Assembly: GCF_024323335.1 (NCBI RefSeq)
Contig: NC_066579.1
Location: forward strand, 496,001 to 560,000
Reading direction: 5' to 3'
From: Lathyrus oleraceus
Taxonomy: Eukaryota; Streptophyta; Magnoliopsida; Fabales; Fabaceae
Length of the DNA stretch: 64,000 bases
Below, piece by piece: positions 11,501 to 23,477 of this stretch. The notes under the pieces are model-generated. The model saw only the letters and a list, made by a program, of their open reading frames with translations, searched no databases and was not told the origin of the DNA. Every line of letters starts with the position of its first letter. The first letter of the stretch is position 1. A program made the position numbers and the translations under genes.

Positions 11501-11510
11501 GCATAAGCAG
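11501..11510 (+). promoter_or_regulatory. Candidate 3' splice site upstream of gag (A)
   Basis: 'catttttgcataagcag' before 'gtaccc' ends in CAG at 11510, about 105 bases before the gag ATG. Element C has a better one (TTTTGTTTTGCAG, ending at 40396 on the - strand) ~35 bases before its gag ATG. Donor not identified, so this is tentative. Confidence 0.3.
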
Positions 11511-11614
11511 GTACCCTTTATTTCCGGTCTTCTTGTCCTAACTCTGTGTTCTTCATTTATTTTGAAGACAAGCTGACTCACCGGTATTATACGCGAGTCA
11601 ATTCTGCGAGAGTT

Positions 11615-14600
11615 ATGGAGCAGCTAGAACAAGAGAACAGAGAACTCAAAGAAGAGGTCGCCAGACTTGGCGCTTTGATGGAGCAACTCCTCGCTGCTCA
11701 AAATCAACCTGCTCAACCGCCTCTAACTCCTACCCAGAGGACGGTCATCTCAGAGGTCGCCACTTCGACTGTGCCAGTCAGTGCTCATGTGCCCAATGCT
11801 ATGCCACCCGGTTTCCCTTGGGGAATGCCTCCAGGATTTATGCCAGATCTGCCAGCGCCAACCTTTGCTCACATGCCGGCATCTAGCCCGGTCCCTGTTC
11901 CCGCTCCTCCTGTCGAGCATACCATGCCAAGGGTAGACGACACCATCTATCACTCCGAGCCATCTGAGGGCACGGATGTTCATGAAAAGATGGACGCCAT
12001 GAACGATAAATTCCTTGAGCTGAGGAAGGAATTGAGGACTCTGCGAGGAAAAGACCTATTCGGCAAGTCTGCTGCCGAGTTGTGTTTGGTTCCCGGTGTG
12101 AAGATACCAATCAAATTCAAAGTGCCTGACTTTGAAAAGTACAAAGGGAACACCTGTCCACTTGCTCACCTGGTCATGTACGCCAGGAAGATGTCCACAC
12201 AGACTGATAATGATCAACTTCTGATTCATTACTTCCAAGACAGTCTATCTGGTGCTGCGCTCCGTTGGTACATGAGCTTGGACAGTGCCAATATCAGATC
12301 CTTCAATGACCTTGGTGAAGCTTTCGTCAAGCAATATAAGTACAACGTCGATATGGCGCCTGACCGAGATCAACTCAGGTCCATGTCGCAGAAGAACAAA
12401 GAAACGTTCAAGGAGTACGCCCAGAGATGGCGAGAGCTGGCAGCTCAGATCACTCCACCGCTAGAAGAGAAGGAAATGACCAAGATCTTCCTGAAGACTC
12501 TTGGCTCATTATATTATGAGCGGATGGTAGCAAGCGCTCCCTCTGATTTCACCGAGATGGTGAACATGGGGATGCGTCTCGAAGAAGGTGTCCGTGAAGG
12601 ACGATTGGCGAAGGATGAGAGCTCTTCCTCTAAACGATATGGGGCGTTTAAGAGGAAAGAAGGGGAAGCACATGTTGTGCAATCCCAGCCCAAGCATAGA
12701 AGACCCTCTGTTCAGAGACAATGCTCAACAACATCAACAATATCAACATCAACAATATCAGCATCAGCAGCAATACCAACAACCTCAGTACCAACAACAA
12801 CAGTCTCGTCCACAGCAACAGGCTTACCAGCCTCGTGGTAGCACGAGTAATCAAGCGAATATGAGTTATGATAGGAAGAAGATCAGTTTTGATCCGATTC
12901 CCATGTCTTACGTAGAGTTCTATCCCTCCCTAATAGAGCGGAAGCTGATTACTCCAAGAGATCCTTCGGCTATACCGGTCAACCCTCAGTGGTGGTATAA
13001 GCCTGGCCTGCACTGTGTCTATCATTCTGGCGCTCCGGGCCATGATATAGAGAATTGCTTACAGCTGAAGACCAAGGTTCAGGACCTTGTGAGATGTGGT
13101 ATTCTGAGTTTTGAAGACTCAAGCCCGAATGTCACCAAGAACCCATTGCCTGCGCATGGGAAGGCTGTCAATATGATTCAGGAATGCCTTGGGAAGTACA
13201 AGGTCAGATATGTGAGCCACATCAGGCAGTCGTTGGTTGAATTACACCGTTTGCTGTGTCAGTACAGCTACTTGGAGCATAACCACGACAAGTGTCGCGT
13301 CTGCTCGGTTAATTGCTTGGGTTGTGACCAGGTACGCAGAGAACTTCAGATGTTGTTGGATGAAGGTACCATTGAGATTCTGCAGAATCGCAATGTTGAT
13401 AAAGTCGAGCCTAAGGTAAATGTGATATCTCTAGTGTTCAAGCTGCCTGAGCCTGTTGTTATTCGTTACAATAGCAGCAAACCGAAGGCTTCCCCTTCTT
13501 TGGTCATTAAGCCTGCCGGCCTCGTGCCCTATTCCTCTGACAGAGCTGTGCCATTCCGATACAACCCTGTTGCTGTGCAAGATGGGGTAGAAGTGCCTTT
13601 GCCTTCAACTTCCGTAACTACTGTCGCTGATGTAAGTGGGTTGACCCGAAGTGGTCGTGTATTTTCTGCGCCTCCTAAGGCTGTTGCTTCCGAATCTGCT
13701 GAACGTCCGGTTGGGACCGCTGTGAATATTCAGAATCCGGCACTTGATGTTGCCAAATCATCCTCCTCCGTACAAAAGACTCATGTTTCTTCAGTTGGCC
13801 CAAGCGGCATTGTTGATGAAGAATCTGATGAGATGCTGAAGCTCATCAGAAAGAGTGAGTACAACATTGTAGACCAGCTTCTACAAACACCATCCAAGAT
13901 TTCCATTCTTTCTCTGCTGCTGAATTCAGAACCCCATAGGGAGGCTCTGCAGAAAGTCTTGGATCTGGCGTACGTTGATCATGACGTCACCCTCGAGCAA
14001 TTTGATAGTATTGTTGCAAACATTACCGCTTGCAACACTTTGAGCTTTTGTGACGCTGATCTCCCTGAGGAGGGAAGAGACCACAACATGGCTTTACACA
14101 TCTCCATGAATTGCAAATCTGATGCAATGTCCAATGTGCTGGTGGACACTGGATCTTCTTTAAATGTATTGCCAAAATCCACACTCTCTCGATTGTCATA
14201 TCAAGGTCCTCCTATGAGGCAGAGTGGGGTTGTTGTGAAAGCATTTGATGGGTCGCGCAAGACCGTGATTGGGGAAGTTGATCTCCCAATCAAAATAGGA
14301 CCAAGTGATTTCCAAGTTACTTTCCAAGTAATGGATATCCACCCATCCTATAGCTGTCTCTTAGGCAGACCATGGATTCACGAGGCTGGCGCCGTGACTT
14401 CCACCCTACATCAGAAGTTGAAATTTGTCAAAAATAAGAAACTGGTTGTGGTAGGGGGAGAAAAGGCTCTCCTGGTTAGCCATCTGTCTTCTTTCTCGTA
14501 CATTGACGCTGAGGATGAAGTTGGAACTCAGTTCCAAGCTTTATCTATTGATGAACCAATCGAGAAGAAGTCTCCATCATTTGCTTCCTACCGTGATGCT

Positions 14601-14879
14601 AAGCTGGCCATTGAATGTGGTGCAGTTGCTGGTTTAGGGAAGGTGATAGAGCTTGAAGACAATAAATCCCAGGCTGGCATTGGCTACTATTCTGGGGCAT
14701 TCAATGAGCAAGGTCTGTTCAAAAGTGGAGGATTCATCCATGACGATCAACCTGAAGAGGAAGCTGCTGCTATCTTGGAAGAGGATGCAGAGGACGTGAA
14801 CAATTTTGTTATTCCTGGTGGTGTCTGCCACAATTGGGTCGCTGTAGATGTTCCTACAGTCATCCATAGATCAAAGTAA
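11615..14879 (+). pseudogene. Ogre A gag-protease polyprotein (frameshifted)
   Basis: Gag forms the particle and the aspartic protease processes it. The ATG at 11615 (MEQLEQENRELKEE) begins a coiled-coil leader. A Pro-rich linker follows, then a retrotransposon-gag core at about 12040-12600 (RWYMSL, FVKQYKYN). A one-base frameshift lies near 12720, just before a Gln-rich run encoded by CAA/CAG repeats (12720-12825). After it the other frame continues to 14879. It carries an unusual CX2HX5HX4C knuckle (CVYHSGAPGHDIENC, near 13015), a Cys-rich patch near 13290-13330, and the protease site DTGSS at 14144-14158 with the later GRPWIH motif. The stop TAA (14877-14879) overlaps the intron donor at 14876. 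Copy B has a homologous protein from about 21147. Confidence 0.8.
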
Positions 14880-15145
14880 TTGTTCACTTTGTTTAAAACC
14901 CTTCTCCCATGCCAAAAGGAGAAGTGATGACATTGTTGGCAAAGCATATATACAATGATGTTTTCATTCAATTATTGCATTGTTAAACATTTGTTTTTCC
15001 TTTGTTTTCACTTTTTGCTTTTCGCATGAAATCAGTGATCACAAAAAACCCATAAAAACAAGAATAAAAGCAATCATTTTTCATCTGCATAATGGTTTGT
15101 TTGTTTAAATTCTAAAGTTTTTCCTTAACCCAAATCATTATGCAG
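14876..15145 (+). other. Ogre A intron between protease and pol
   Basis: A 270-bp candidate intron with donor GTAATTG at 14876 and acceptor TTATGCAG ending at 15145, preceded by a T-rich tract. Removing it (phase 2) skips the TAA at 14877-14879 and joins the gag-protease frame to the pol frame. An intron at this place is an established feature of Ogre elements, where partial splicing sets the gag:pol ratio. The exact sites here are read from sequence and not confirmed by transcripts. Confidence 0.75.
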
Positions 15146-18100
15146 GTTGATCCTAAAACCCATTGAACATAATGATCCAACGCCATCTCCCAATTTTGAA
15201 TTCCCTGTATTTGAGGCAGAGGAAGATGACGTTGAAGGGATTCCTGACGAGATTACCTGTCTCCTTGAGCACGAAGAGAAGATCATTCAGCCGCATCTCG
15301 AGGACTTGGAAACAGTCAACTTGGGGTCTGAGGATTGTGTTCGTCTGGTGAAGATTGGGGCACTTCTTGAAGGGTCTGTCAAGGAAGATTTGATCAGTTT
15401 GCTACGAGAATATTCAGATATCTTTGCTTGGTCCTATGAAGACATGCCGGGTTTGGATACAGATATTGTGCAACATTTCCTGCCTTTGAAGCCTGAGTGC
15501 GTGCCTATGAAGCAGAAGCTCAGAAGAACTCATCCAGATATGGAAGTGAAGATCAAAGAGGAAGTTCAGAAGCAAATTGATGCGGGGTTTCTGGTGACTT
15601 CCACATATCCTCAATGGGTGGCCAACATTGTGCCTATTCTTAAGAAGGATGGAAAAGTCCGTATGTGCGTTGATTATAGAGATTTGAATAAAGCTAGTCC
15701 AAAAGATGATTTTCCTTTACCACACATTGATATGTTGGTAGACAATACAGCTAAATTCAAAGTCTTTTCCTTTATGAACGGATTTTCCGGATATAATCAA
15801 ATCAAGATGGCACCAGAGGATATGGAGAAGACAACATTCATCACACCTTGGGGAACATTTTGTTATCGAGTGATGCCCTTCGGTTTGAAGAACGCCGGAG
15901 CCACGTATCAACGAGCTATGACTACCTTGTTTCATGATATGATGCACAAGGAGATAGAGGTCTATGTTGATGATATGATTGCTAAGTCCCGAACGGAAGT
16001 TGAACATATTGAGCATTTGTTGAAGCTTTTTCAGCGTTTGAGGAAGTTCCAGCTTCGTCTGAATCCGAACAAATGTACATTTGGAGTCCGTTCCGGCAAA
16101 TTGTTGGGTTTTGTGGTAAGTGAAAGAGGTATTGAGGTTGATCCTGCAAAGGTCAAAGCAATACAAGAGATGCCTGCACCCAAAACTGAGAAGCAAGTCC
16201 GAGGTTTTCTTGGCCTCTTGAATTACATTTCCAGATTTATATCCCACATGACTGCCACATGTGCGCCGATATTCAAGCTCCTTCGGAAAGATCAGTCTCA
16301 TGATTGGACCGAAGATTGCCAGAAAGCTTTCGACAGTATCAAAGAGTATCTGTCTGAACCTCCAATCTTGTCTCCGCCTGTGGAAGGAAGACCTCTGATT
16401 ATGTACTTACAATTCTTGAAGACTCGATGGGTTGTGTACTCGGTCAACAAGATGAATCAGGGAAGAAGGAATTTGCTATATACTACCTCAGTAAGAAGTT
16501 TACTGATTGTGAGTCTCGGTACTCTATGCTTGAAAAGACGTGCTGTGCTTTGGCTTGGGCTGCTAAGCGTTTGCGCCAGTATATGATAAATCATACAACT
16601 TGGTTGATATCCAGAATGGATCCAATTAAGTATATCTTCGAGAAGCCTGCTTTAACTGGGAGGATTGCCCGTTGGCAGATGTTGTTGTCTGAGTATGATA
16701 TTGAGTATCGAGCTCAGAAAGCTATCAAAGGTAGTATCTTGGCTGACCATTTAGCGCACCAGCCGATTGAGGATCATCAGTCTGTTCAGTATGACTTCCC
16801 TGACGAGGAAATTCTGTATTTGAAGATGAAAGATTGCGATGAGCCTACACTTGATGAAGGTCCGGAACCTGGTTCCAGATGGACGATGGTGTTTGATGGT
16901 GTTGTTAATCAATATGGAAATGGAATTGGGGCAGTGATCATTACTCCTCAAGGTTCACACATTCCGTTTACAGCAAGACTAACTTTCAAATGCACGAATA
17001 ATATGGCGGAATATGAAGCATGTATTATGGGACTTGAAGAATGCATTGACTTTAGAATCAAGTATCTTGATGTCTATGGTGATTCGGCCCTGGTTGTTAA
17101 TCAGATCAAGGGAGAATGGGAGACGAATCAGCCAGGTCTCATCCCGTACAGAGATTACGCAAGGAGAATTTCAACATTCTTTACAGAAGTTGAATTTTAT
17201 CATATTCCTCGAGAGGATAATCGGATGGCAGATGCTCTTGCTACGCTTGCTTCCATGATTGTGGTCAGATGGTGGAATGATGTCCCCAACATTACTGTGA
17301 TGCGCTTGGATAGACCATCTCACATATTTGCAATTGAAGAAGTGAATGATGACAAGCCTTGGTATTTCGATATCAAGAATTTCCTCCAGAACCAGGTCTA
17401 CCCGCCTGGGGCATCTGTGAAAGATAGGAAGACTTTGAAAAGGTTGTCAGGCAGTTTCTACCTCAGTGGTGAAGTGCTGTATAAGAGAAATTTTGACATG
17501 GTTTTGCTCAGATGCGTGGATAGACACGAAGCAAACCTGTTGATGACTGAGGTCCATGAGGGTTCATTTGGTACTCATTCCAATGGACATGCCATGGCTA
17601 AGAAGATATTGAGAGCAGGCTACTATTGGCTGACAATGGAGTCTGACTGTTGCAAGTATGTGAAGAAATGTCACAAGTGTCAAATTTATGCGGACAAGAT
17701 TCATATTCCTCCGACACTTCTGAATGTGATTTCATCACCATGGCCTTTCTCTATGTGGGGAATCGACATGATCGGCATGATTGAGCCGAAAGCGTCCAAC
17801 GGACACCGGTTTATTCTCGTAGCAATTGATTAATTCACCAAATGGGTTGAAGCCGCTTCGTACGCAAATGTAACCAGGTAGGTGGTTGTGAAGTTTATCA
17901 AGAACCAGCTGATTTACCGTTATGGTGTGCCAGAGAGGATCATTACTGATAATGGATCTAACCTGAATAACAAGATGATGGACGAGTTGTGCGCTGAATT
18001 CAAAATTGCACACCATAATTCCTCTCCCTACAGACCTAAGATGAATGGGGATGTTGAAGCTGCTAAGAAGAATATCAAGAGGATCATCCAGAAGATGACT

Positions 18101-18606
18101 GTCACGTACAAAGATTGGCATGAGATGCTGCCATTTGCTTTGCATGGATATCGTACGTCTGTACGCACTTCAACAGGGGCAACCCCTTTCTCTCTTGTTT
18201 ATGGCATGGAAGCTGTTCTCCCAGTAGAGGTGGAGATCCCATCAATGCGATTCTTGATGGAAGCCAAGTTGACTGATGCTGAATGGATTCAGAGTCGTTG
18301 TGACCAGCTGAATTTGATCGAAGAGAAACGATTAACTGCCATGTGCCATGGTCAGTTATATCAGCAGAGAATGAAGAAAGCATTCGATAAGAAGGTCAAG
18401 CCTCGTGTGTTCCGAGAAGGAGACCTCGTGCTCAAGAAAGTTTTATCTTTCGCCCCGATTCCAGGGGCAAGTGGACTCCAAACTACGAGGGTCCATATGT
18501 TGTTAAGAGAGCCTTTTCAGGCGGTGCTTTGATGCTTACAACAATGGATGGGGAGGATTTCACTCGTCCTGTGAATTCAGATGCAGTCAAGAAATACTTT
18601 GCCTAG
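15146..18606 (+). pseudogene. Ogre A pol: RT, two RNase H domains, integrase (broken)
   Basis: Pol copies element RNA into DNA and integrates it. It reads in the spliced frame from 15146. RT occupies about 15560-16130 with catalytic YVDD at 15963-15974. The ordinary RNase H follows (about 16390-16760). A second, archaeal-like RNase H typical of the Tat lineage starts near 16878 (FDGVVNQYGNGIGAV). Integrase starts with an HHCC zinc region (about 17555-17690) and has core Asp in WGIDMIG (17765-17767), ITDNGSN and NGDVEA. Breaks: a frameshift near 16408, TAA at 17831-17833, TAG at 17879-17881 and a frameshift near 18455. The final stop TAG is at 18604-18606 after KKYFA. The catalytic residues are still visible, so decay is moderate. 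Confidence 0.85.
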
Positions 18607-21140
18607 AAAAAAAGTATTTGCAAATGAAAAAACAGAATAGCTCGCTAAGTTGAAAACCCGAAAGGGCAGCTTAGGCAAAAATGAGCGTCTCGGTGGAGAA
18701 CCCGCAAGGGTAATCCAGGCAAAAATTAGAGACTTGAAAAAAGAGAATATTTGCATCCCGCTAGATTGAGTACCTCACCCTGGGGCAATCTAGGCAAAAA
18801 TTAGAGATTTGGCAAGTAACTGTATCCTGACAAGACTTTCTGTTCGCCAGTCGTCATTTCGTCAGAAGATTCTCAATTCGTCATCAACTGAAGCTTCAAA
18901 TACATCGAGATTCAAATTGGTAGAGAAAGGATCATTATGTTCAATGTAGCCCTCTTCCAATATATATCACTGATTTCAAATTTGTACAGATCTATGGAGT
19001 CTTGCCATTCGCAGGCTACCATTCCATCAAATCAATTTGAGCTTTTTATCCAATTATTTGCACTCTTATTTGTTTCAATTCAACAAATGTTTTGCATGTT
19101 TAAATTGATAAAATGTCATTGTTTTAAACAAATCAAATTTTTCAAAATTGTTGTTTTAAGCAAAGTGAATATTCACAATATTGAAAGGATGCCCAAAGAA
19201 TATCTCAGTGCTCTCCCGAGGGTGGCATGATCTCCGACAGGTAGGACATTTGTTCATATTCCTGGCTTGGCTGTATCCTTCTTCTCCAGATTTTGTTGTT
19301 GGGGTTGTTCCCCAAGCAGAGATTGTTGTTAGGGCTGTTCCCTGAGCAGAGCTTCTGTTGAGATTTTGATTCCCAGAGCAAAGTGGTTGTTGAAGACTTC
19401 AGTTACTTCTCCAGCAGTAGTCCCTCAGCATGGACGTTCTTCTTTTTGAAAGATTTGGTGATTAGTGGTTTGATGCCCTGGTACCCCATCACTCCCTAGT
19501 GCAGTTGCCAGCGGAGTTGTCTGTTTCCTCAGCACGGTCGCTTTCTTTTTGAAAGACTCGGTAAGTCAGTGGTTTAAGACCCGGTACTTTACCCTTTCCC
19601 CGGCAGTCGTCCGCGGATTTGTTGCTATCTCTCCATCAGAGTGCTTATTTCCCTTCCGGAGAGCAGGATTTATTTTCCTATGCAGTGGTTGGTGGGGTTG
19701 ACATCCCATTATTTCATCCATCTTTTCCTCAGTGTAGTCTGCAGGATGTTTGTTGTGGCAGTTTCGCCTGTTGAACGCTCCTTCAATCCTCAGCAGGGTC
19801 GGTTAGTGGCTCTGGCATCCAGAGAATAGATTGATTTCCTGACTGTTTGTGATCCCCAGTAGAGTGGCTCCTATTGCAGAATCTACTTGTTGTGATCAGT
19901 TTGCTATATGTACATTCTCCCCAAGTAGAGTTGTTTCGTCGCAGAATCTACTTATGCGGTACCTTCTCCTTCAGTGGGTTGTTCCCCAACAGAGTTATGT
20001 GGAGTTGCCTCTACAGCAGTTCGTGCTTGCGTAATGCACTTTGTGTTTCTCAGTTGACACTGGGATCCCCTGCAGATATCTTGGGATTTCTCTTGTTCCC
20101 TAACAGATTCGTCTTTGTGGCTACCTTTTGCCTGTTGTGACTTTCTGTACCCCTAGTTGGGTTGTTCGCTGATCCATTATTCAGAGTTTTGGTTTCCTGA
20201 TATCTCTGATCCTCTGCTTCTCCAGCAGTACCCGCAGATCTTCGCTTCTCAGCATAATGGATCTCCAGCAGATTGGCTTTCCAGTTGGTTTTCCCCTGGA
20301 AGTATAATACCGGGCATTTGATTCCTGGACCTGTTGTGTTAGAATTGTCTGTTTTGTCAGCATTCATCAAACATAAATCACGCATATTCATGCATATTCA
20401 TAAACATTCAGATATTCATGTTGCATTCCTTGCCATATATCCTTTGTCTGTTGTCCCCTGCTAGGGTGGTACAGATCTTCTTCACAGATTTCCCCTAGCA
20501 GATGTCGGGTGTTAAATCTCTCCATATAGAGTCAGCGCCGTAAGCAGAAAGAGTCTATCCTTTCCTGCCATTTCCCCACTGAGATACATCCTCGTGGATG
20601 ACGGTTACTTCCGTTTCCTCCCAACACACATTGGGATGGAGTTTCCTATTTGAGTTATATTCCTCATTAGGACGAGTCTTGATTTAGTCCGCCTTTTTGG
20701 TTTGATCCTAAATCGGCCCTTTTTTTTTTTTTTAATTGTCTCTCGTGCTTCCCTGTGGCATAAATGAATAGTAGCTTACTAACCGGCGCTCATTCATCTT
20801 ATCCTCAGCGGAACTTTTGGCCTTCTGCCTACAAACCAGCAGTTGTAAGTCCTATCTTTGCGGTTTTTCTACCTACAAACCGGTAGTTATAAACCCTATT
20901 TTTCCATCCCCACCAGAGTTTGGCCTTCTGCCTACAAACCAGCAGTCGTAAGTCCTATCTTTGTGGTTTTCTACCTACAAACTGGTAGTTGTGAATCCCG
21001 TTTTCTCCACTTGCAGAGTTAACTTTGTTGTTCATCCCAACCGATGACAATTCCCTCTTGGTGGTTATCTTCATCTAGTTTTTGATGTTGATTTTCCTTT
21101 GCTTGGATAAGTTGCTCAGATAAGCGCTTATATCCCCAGC
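18607..21140 (+). other. Ogre A 3' UTR, repeat-rich, ends at fusion point
   Basis: Non-coding. It begins with motifs such as 'gaaaacccgaaagggcagct' shared with the B 3' UTR (27060-27160) and the reverse strand of C (about 36660-36760). From about 19290 it becomes a field of degenerate 'ccccagcagag' units. Two copies of a ~108-bp unit ('cttctgcctacaaaccagca') lie at about 20815-21002. There is no polypurine tract or LTR at its end: within 'cccagcgaacgacgctttga' it passes straight into gag coding sequence of copy B. Confidence 0.7.
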
Positions 21141-21146
21141 GAACGA

Positions 21147-23234
21147 CGCTTTGATCCTTTGCCAATGACCTACGCTGAGTTACTGCCTGAGTTGCTCAGA
21201 TTAGGGTTTGTTGAGTTAAGAACTATGGCTCCGCCGACAGTATTGCCTCCGGGGTACGATGCTAATGTCCGGTGCGATTTTCATTCTGGGGCACCCGGAC
21301 ATCATATTGAGAAATGTCGGGCTTTTCAGCACAAAGTCCAGGATTTGATCGATTCCAAGGCGATCAATTTCTCTCCTGTGCCTAACGTCGTGAACAATCC
21401 TATGCCTCAGCATGGAGGGCATAGGGTGAATTGTGTTGAAGGGGCCGAATCTGAAGATCTGGTTGTCAGGGTTGATGAAATTCAGACTTCTCTGCTGATG
21501 GTGAAGGGCTGTTTGTTGAGTGGTGGGGTCCACCCGGGCTGTGATAAAGATTGTTTGGGCTGTCCAGAATCAGTGAATGGCTGTGACCAGTTGCGGACTG
21601 GTATTCAAAGGTTGATTGACGAGGGTTGTGTCCAGTTTGGTCGGGCTGATAATAGAGATCGTGGGGCAGTGTCGACTGTTACCATTTTTTTCAAACCGTC
21701 TGAAGGACGAGGGCCGAGAACCGTTGGTAGTGCGCCTACAACTGCTGGTAATCCAGTTACCATCTCTGCACCAGCTTCTGCCAATAATCCGATAATGATT
21801 GTTACTCCGGTCAGAAGGGTTGAGAACAACAGGGCCGTGCCTTGGAAGTACGATAACGCCTACAGAAGTAACAGAAGGGCTGAGAATCGGGTCAGGCCGT
21901 CAAATCAAGCGCCTGTAACAATTGCTGCACCGAGTAGAACTCCCGCGGTTGTGAGTCCCGTTGTGGACAATGTTGGTGGTCCGGGAGGGTTTACTAGGAG
22001 TGGTCGGCTGTTTGCACCTCAACCGTTGAGGGATGCCAATGCTGAGGCATCTGCTAGAGCAAAGGGCAAACAGGCCGTGGTGGGAGAGGAGCCTGCTCAA
22101 ACGAATGTGCCTGGTGGCTCGTTTGAAAAGGACGTGGAGGAGTTTATGCGAATTATTAAGAAGAGTGATTACAAGATCGTAGATCAACTCAACCAAACTC
22201 CGTCCAAAATCTCTATTCTGTCTCTGCTGCTGTGCTCTGAGGCACATCGCAACGCCTTGTTAAAAATGTTGAATATGGCGTATGTACCTCAAGAGATTTC
22301 CGTCAACCAGCTTGAGGGGGTTATTGCTAATGTGAGCACCATACATGGTTTGGGGTTCACTGATCTCGACTTGACGCCTGAAGGGCGGAACCATAACAAG
22401 GCCTTGCATATCACGATGGAGTGTAAGGGGGCTGTGTTGTCACATATGCTAGTCGACACCGGGTCTTCTCTGAATGTGCTGCCGAAGCAAATCTTAAAGA
22501 AGATATCTGTTGAAGGGGTTGTGCTTACTCCTAGTGACCTGATCGTGCGTGCTTTTGACGGATCCAAGCGTTCTGTGTTTGGTGAAGTTACCTTGCCTGT
22601 GAAGATAGGTCCAGAGGTATTCGACATCATCTTTTACGTCATGGACATCCAGCCCGCCTACAGTTGCTTGTTGGGGCGTCCATGGATTCACGCAGCAGGG
22701 GCAGTCTCGTCGACTCTCCACCAAAAGCTCAAATATGTCTGGAACGGTCAGATTGTGACCGTGTGCGGTGAAGAAGACATCTTGGTGAGTCATCTATCCT
22801 CGTTCAAGTATGTCGAGGTGGATGGCGAGATCCACGAAACTTTGTGCCAGGCCTTTGAGACTGTGGCTCTGGAGAAGGTGGCATATGCTGATCAGAGGAA
22901 GCCAGGTGCTTCGATAGCTTCGTACAAGCAGGCCAAGGAGGTTGTTGACTCGGGCAAAGCTGAGGGCTGGGGCAAGATGGTGGACTTGCCTGTCAAAGAA
23001 GACAAATTCGGCATTGGCTATCAACCCTTGCAGGCAGAGCAGGTTGTCCAAGCAGGTCCGAGTACCTTTACCAGCGCTGGGCTGATGAATCACGGTGACG
23101 TCTTTGCAGCTGATGTTGAAGACAGTGACAGTGATATTGATCTCGACTGCTGGGTTCGCCCGAGTGCACCAGGGGAGCAGATCAGCAACTGGACTGCGGA
23201 GGATATAGTCCAAGTTACTCTTCATACAGAGTAA
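21147..23234 (+). pseudogene. Ogre B gag C-terminus and protease (5' truncated)
   Basis: Coding sequence begins abruptly near 21147 (RFDPLPMTYAEL), a point corresponding to about 12890 in copy A. ORF1 and the gag core are missing from copy B. It keeps the knuckle CDFHSGAPGHHIEKC (CX2HX5HX4C), a Cys-rich patch (CDKDCLGCPESVNGC), the protease DTGSS at 22455-22469 and GRPWIH at about 22675. From there to TAA at 23232-23234 the frame is open with no internal stop. The protein is similar along its length to copy A but clearly diverged. As a fragment it lacks a native start; the first Met (21159) is internal to the original protein. Confidence 0.8.
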
Positions 23235-23477
23235 TTTTCTTTTGTTTTTTCATTCTGCACAAAACCCTACGTTCTGCCCAAGGTGTAGTGGTTCATTGTA
23301 GGGCCACATCATGTTTACAATTTTTATCATTAATAAAGGACGTTTTGCAAACAATTTTGTGATCCCTGTCTTTCTATTTTTGTGTTTCACTTTTTCAAAA
23401 AGGAATAAAAATGGCAATGTTTTTGTTTTTGTGACTTTATTGAAATCTTTTTCTAAAACAAAGCATTAAACATGCAG
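23231..23477 (+). other. Ogre B intron between protease and pol
   Basis: A 247-bp candidate intron with donor GTAATTTTC at 23231 and acceptor CATGCAG ending at 23477. As in copy A the donor overlaps the TAA stop and the junction is phase 2. After splicing the pol frame is reached directly. The internal sequence is T-rich and differs from the A intron except at the ends. Confidence 0.75.

Noticed and set aside
12648..12854. Leu-rich ORF on the - strand that looks like a membrane protein
   Set aside because: It is the antisense of the Gln-rich CAA/CAG run in gag.
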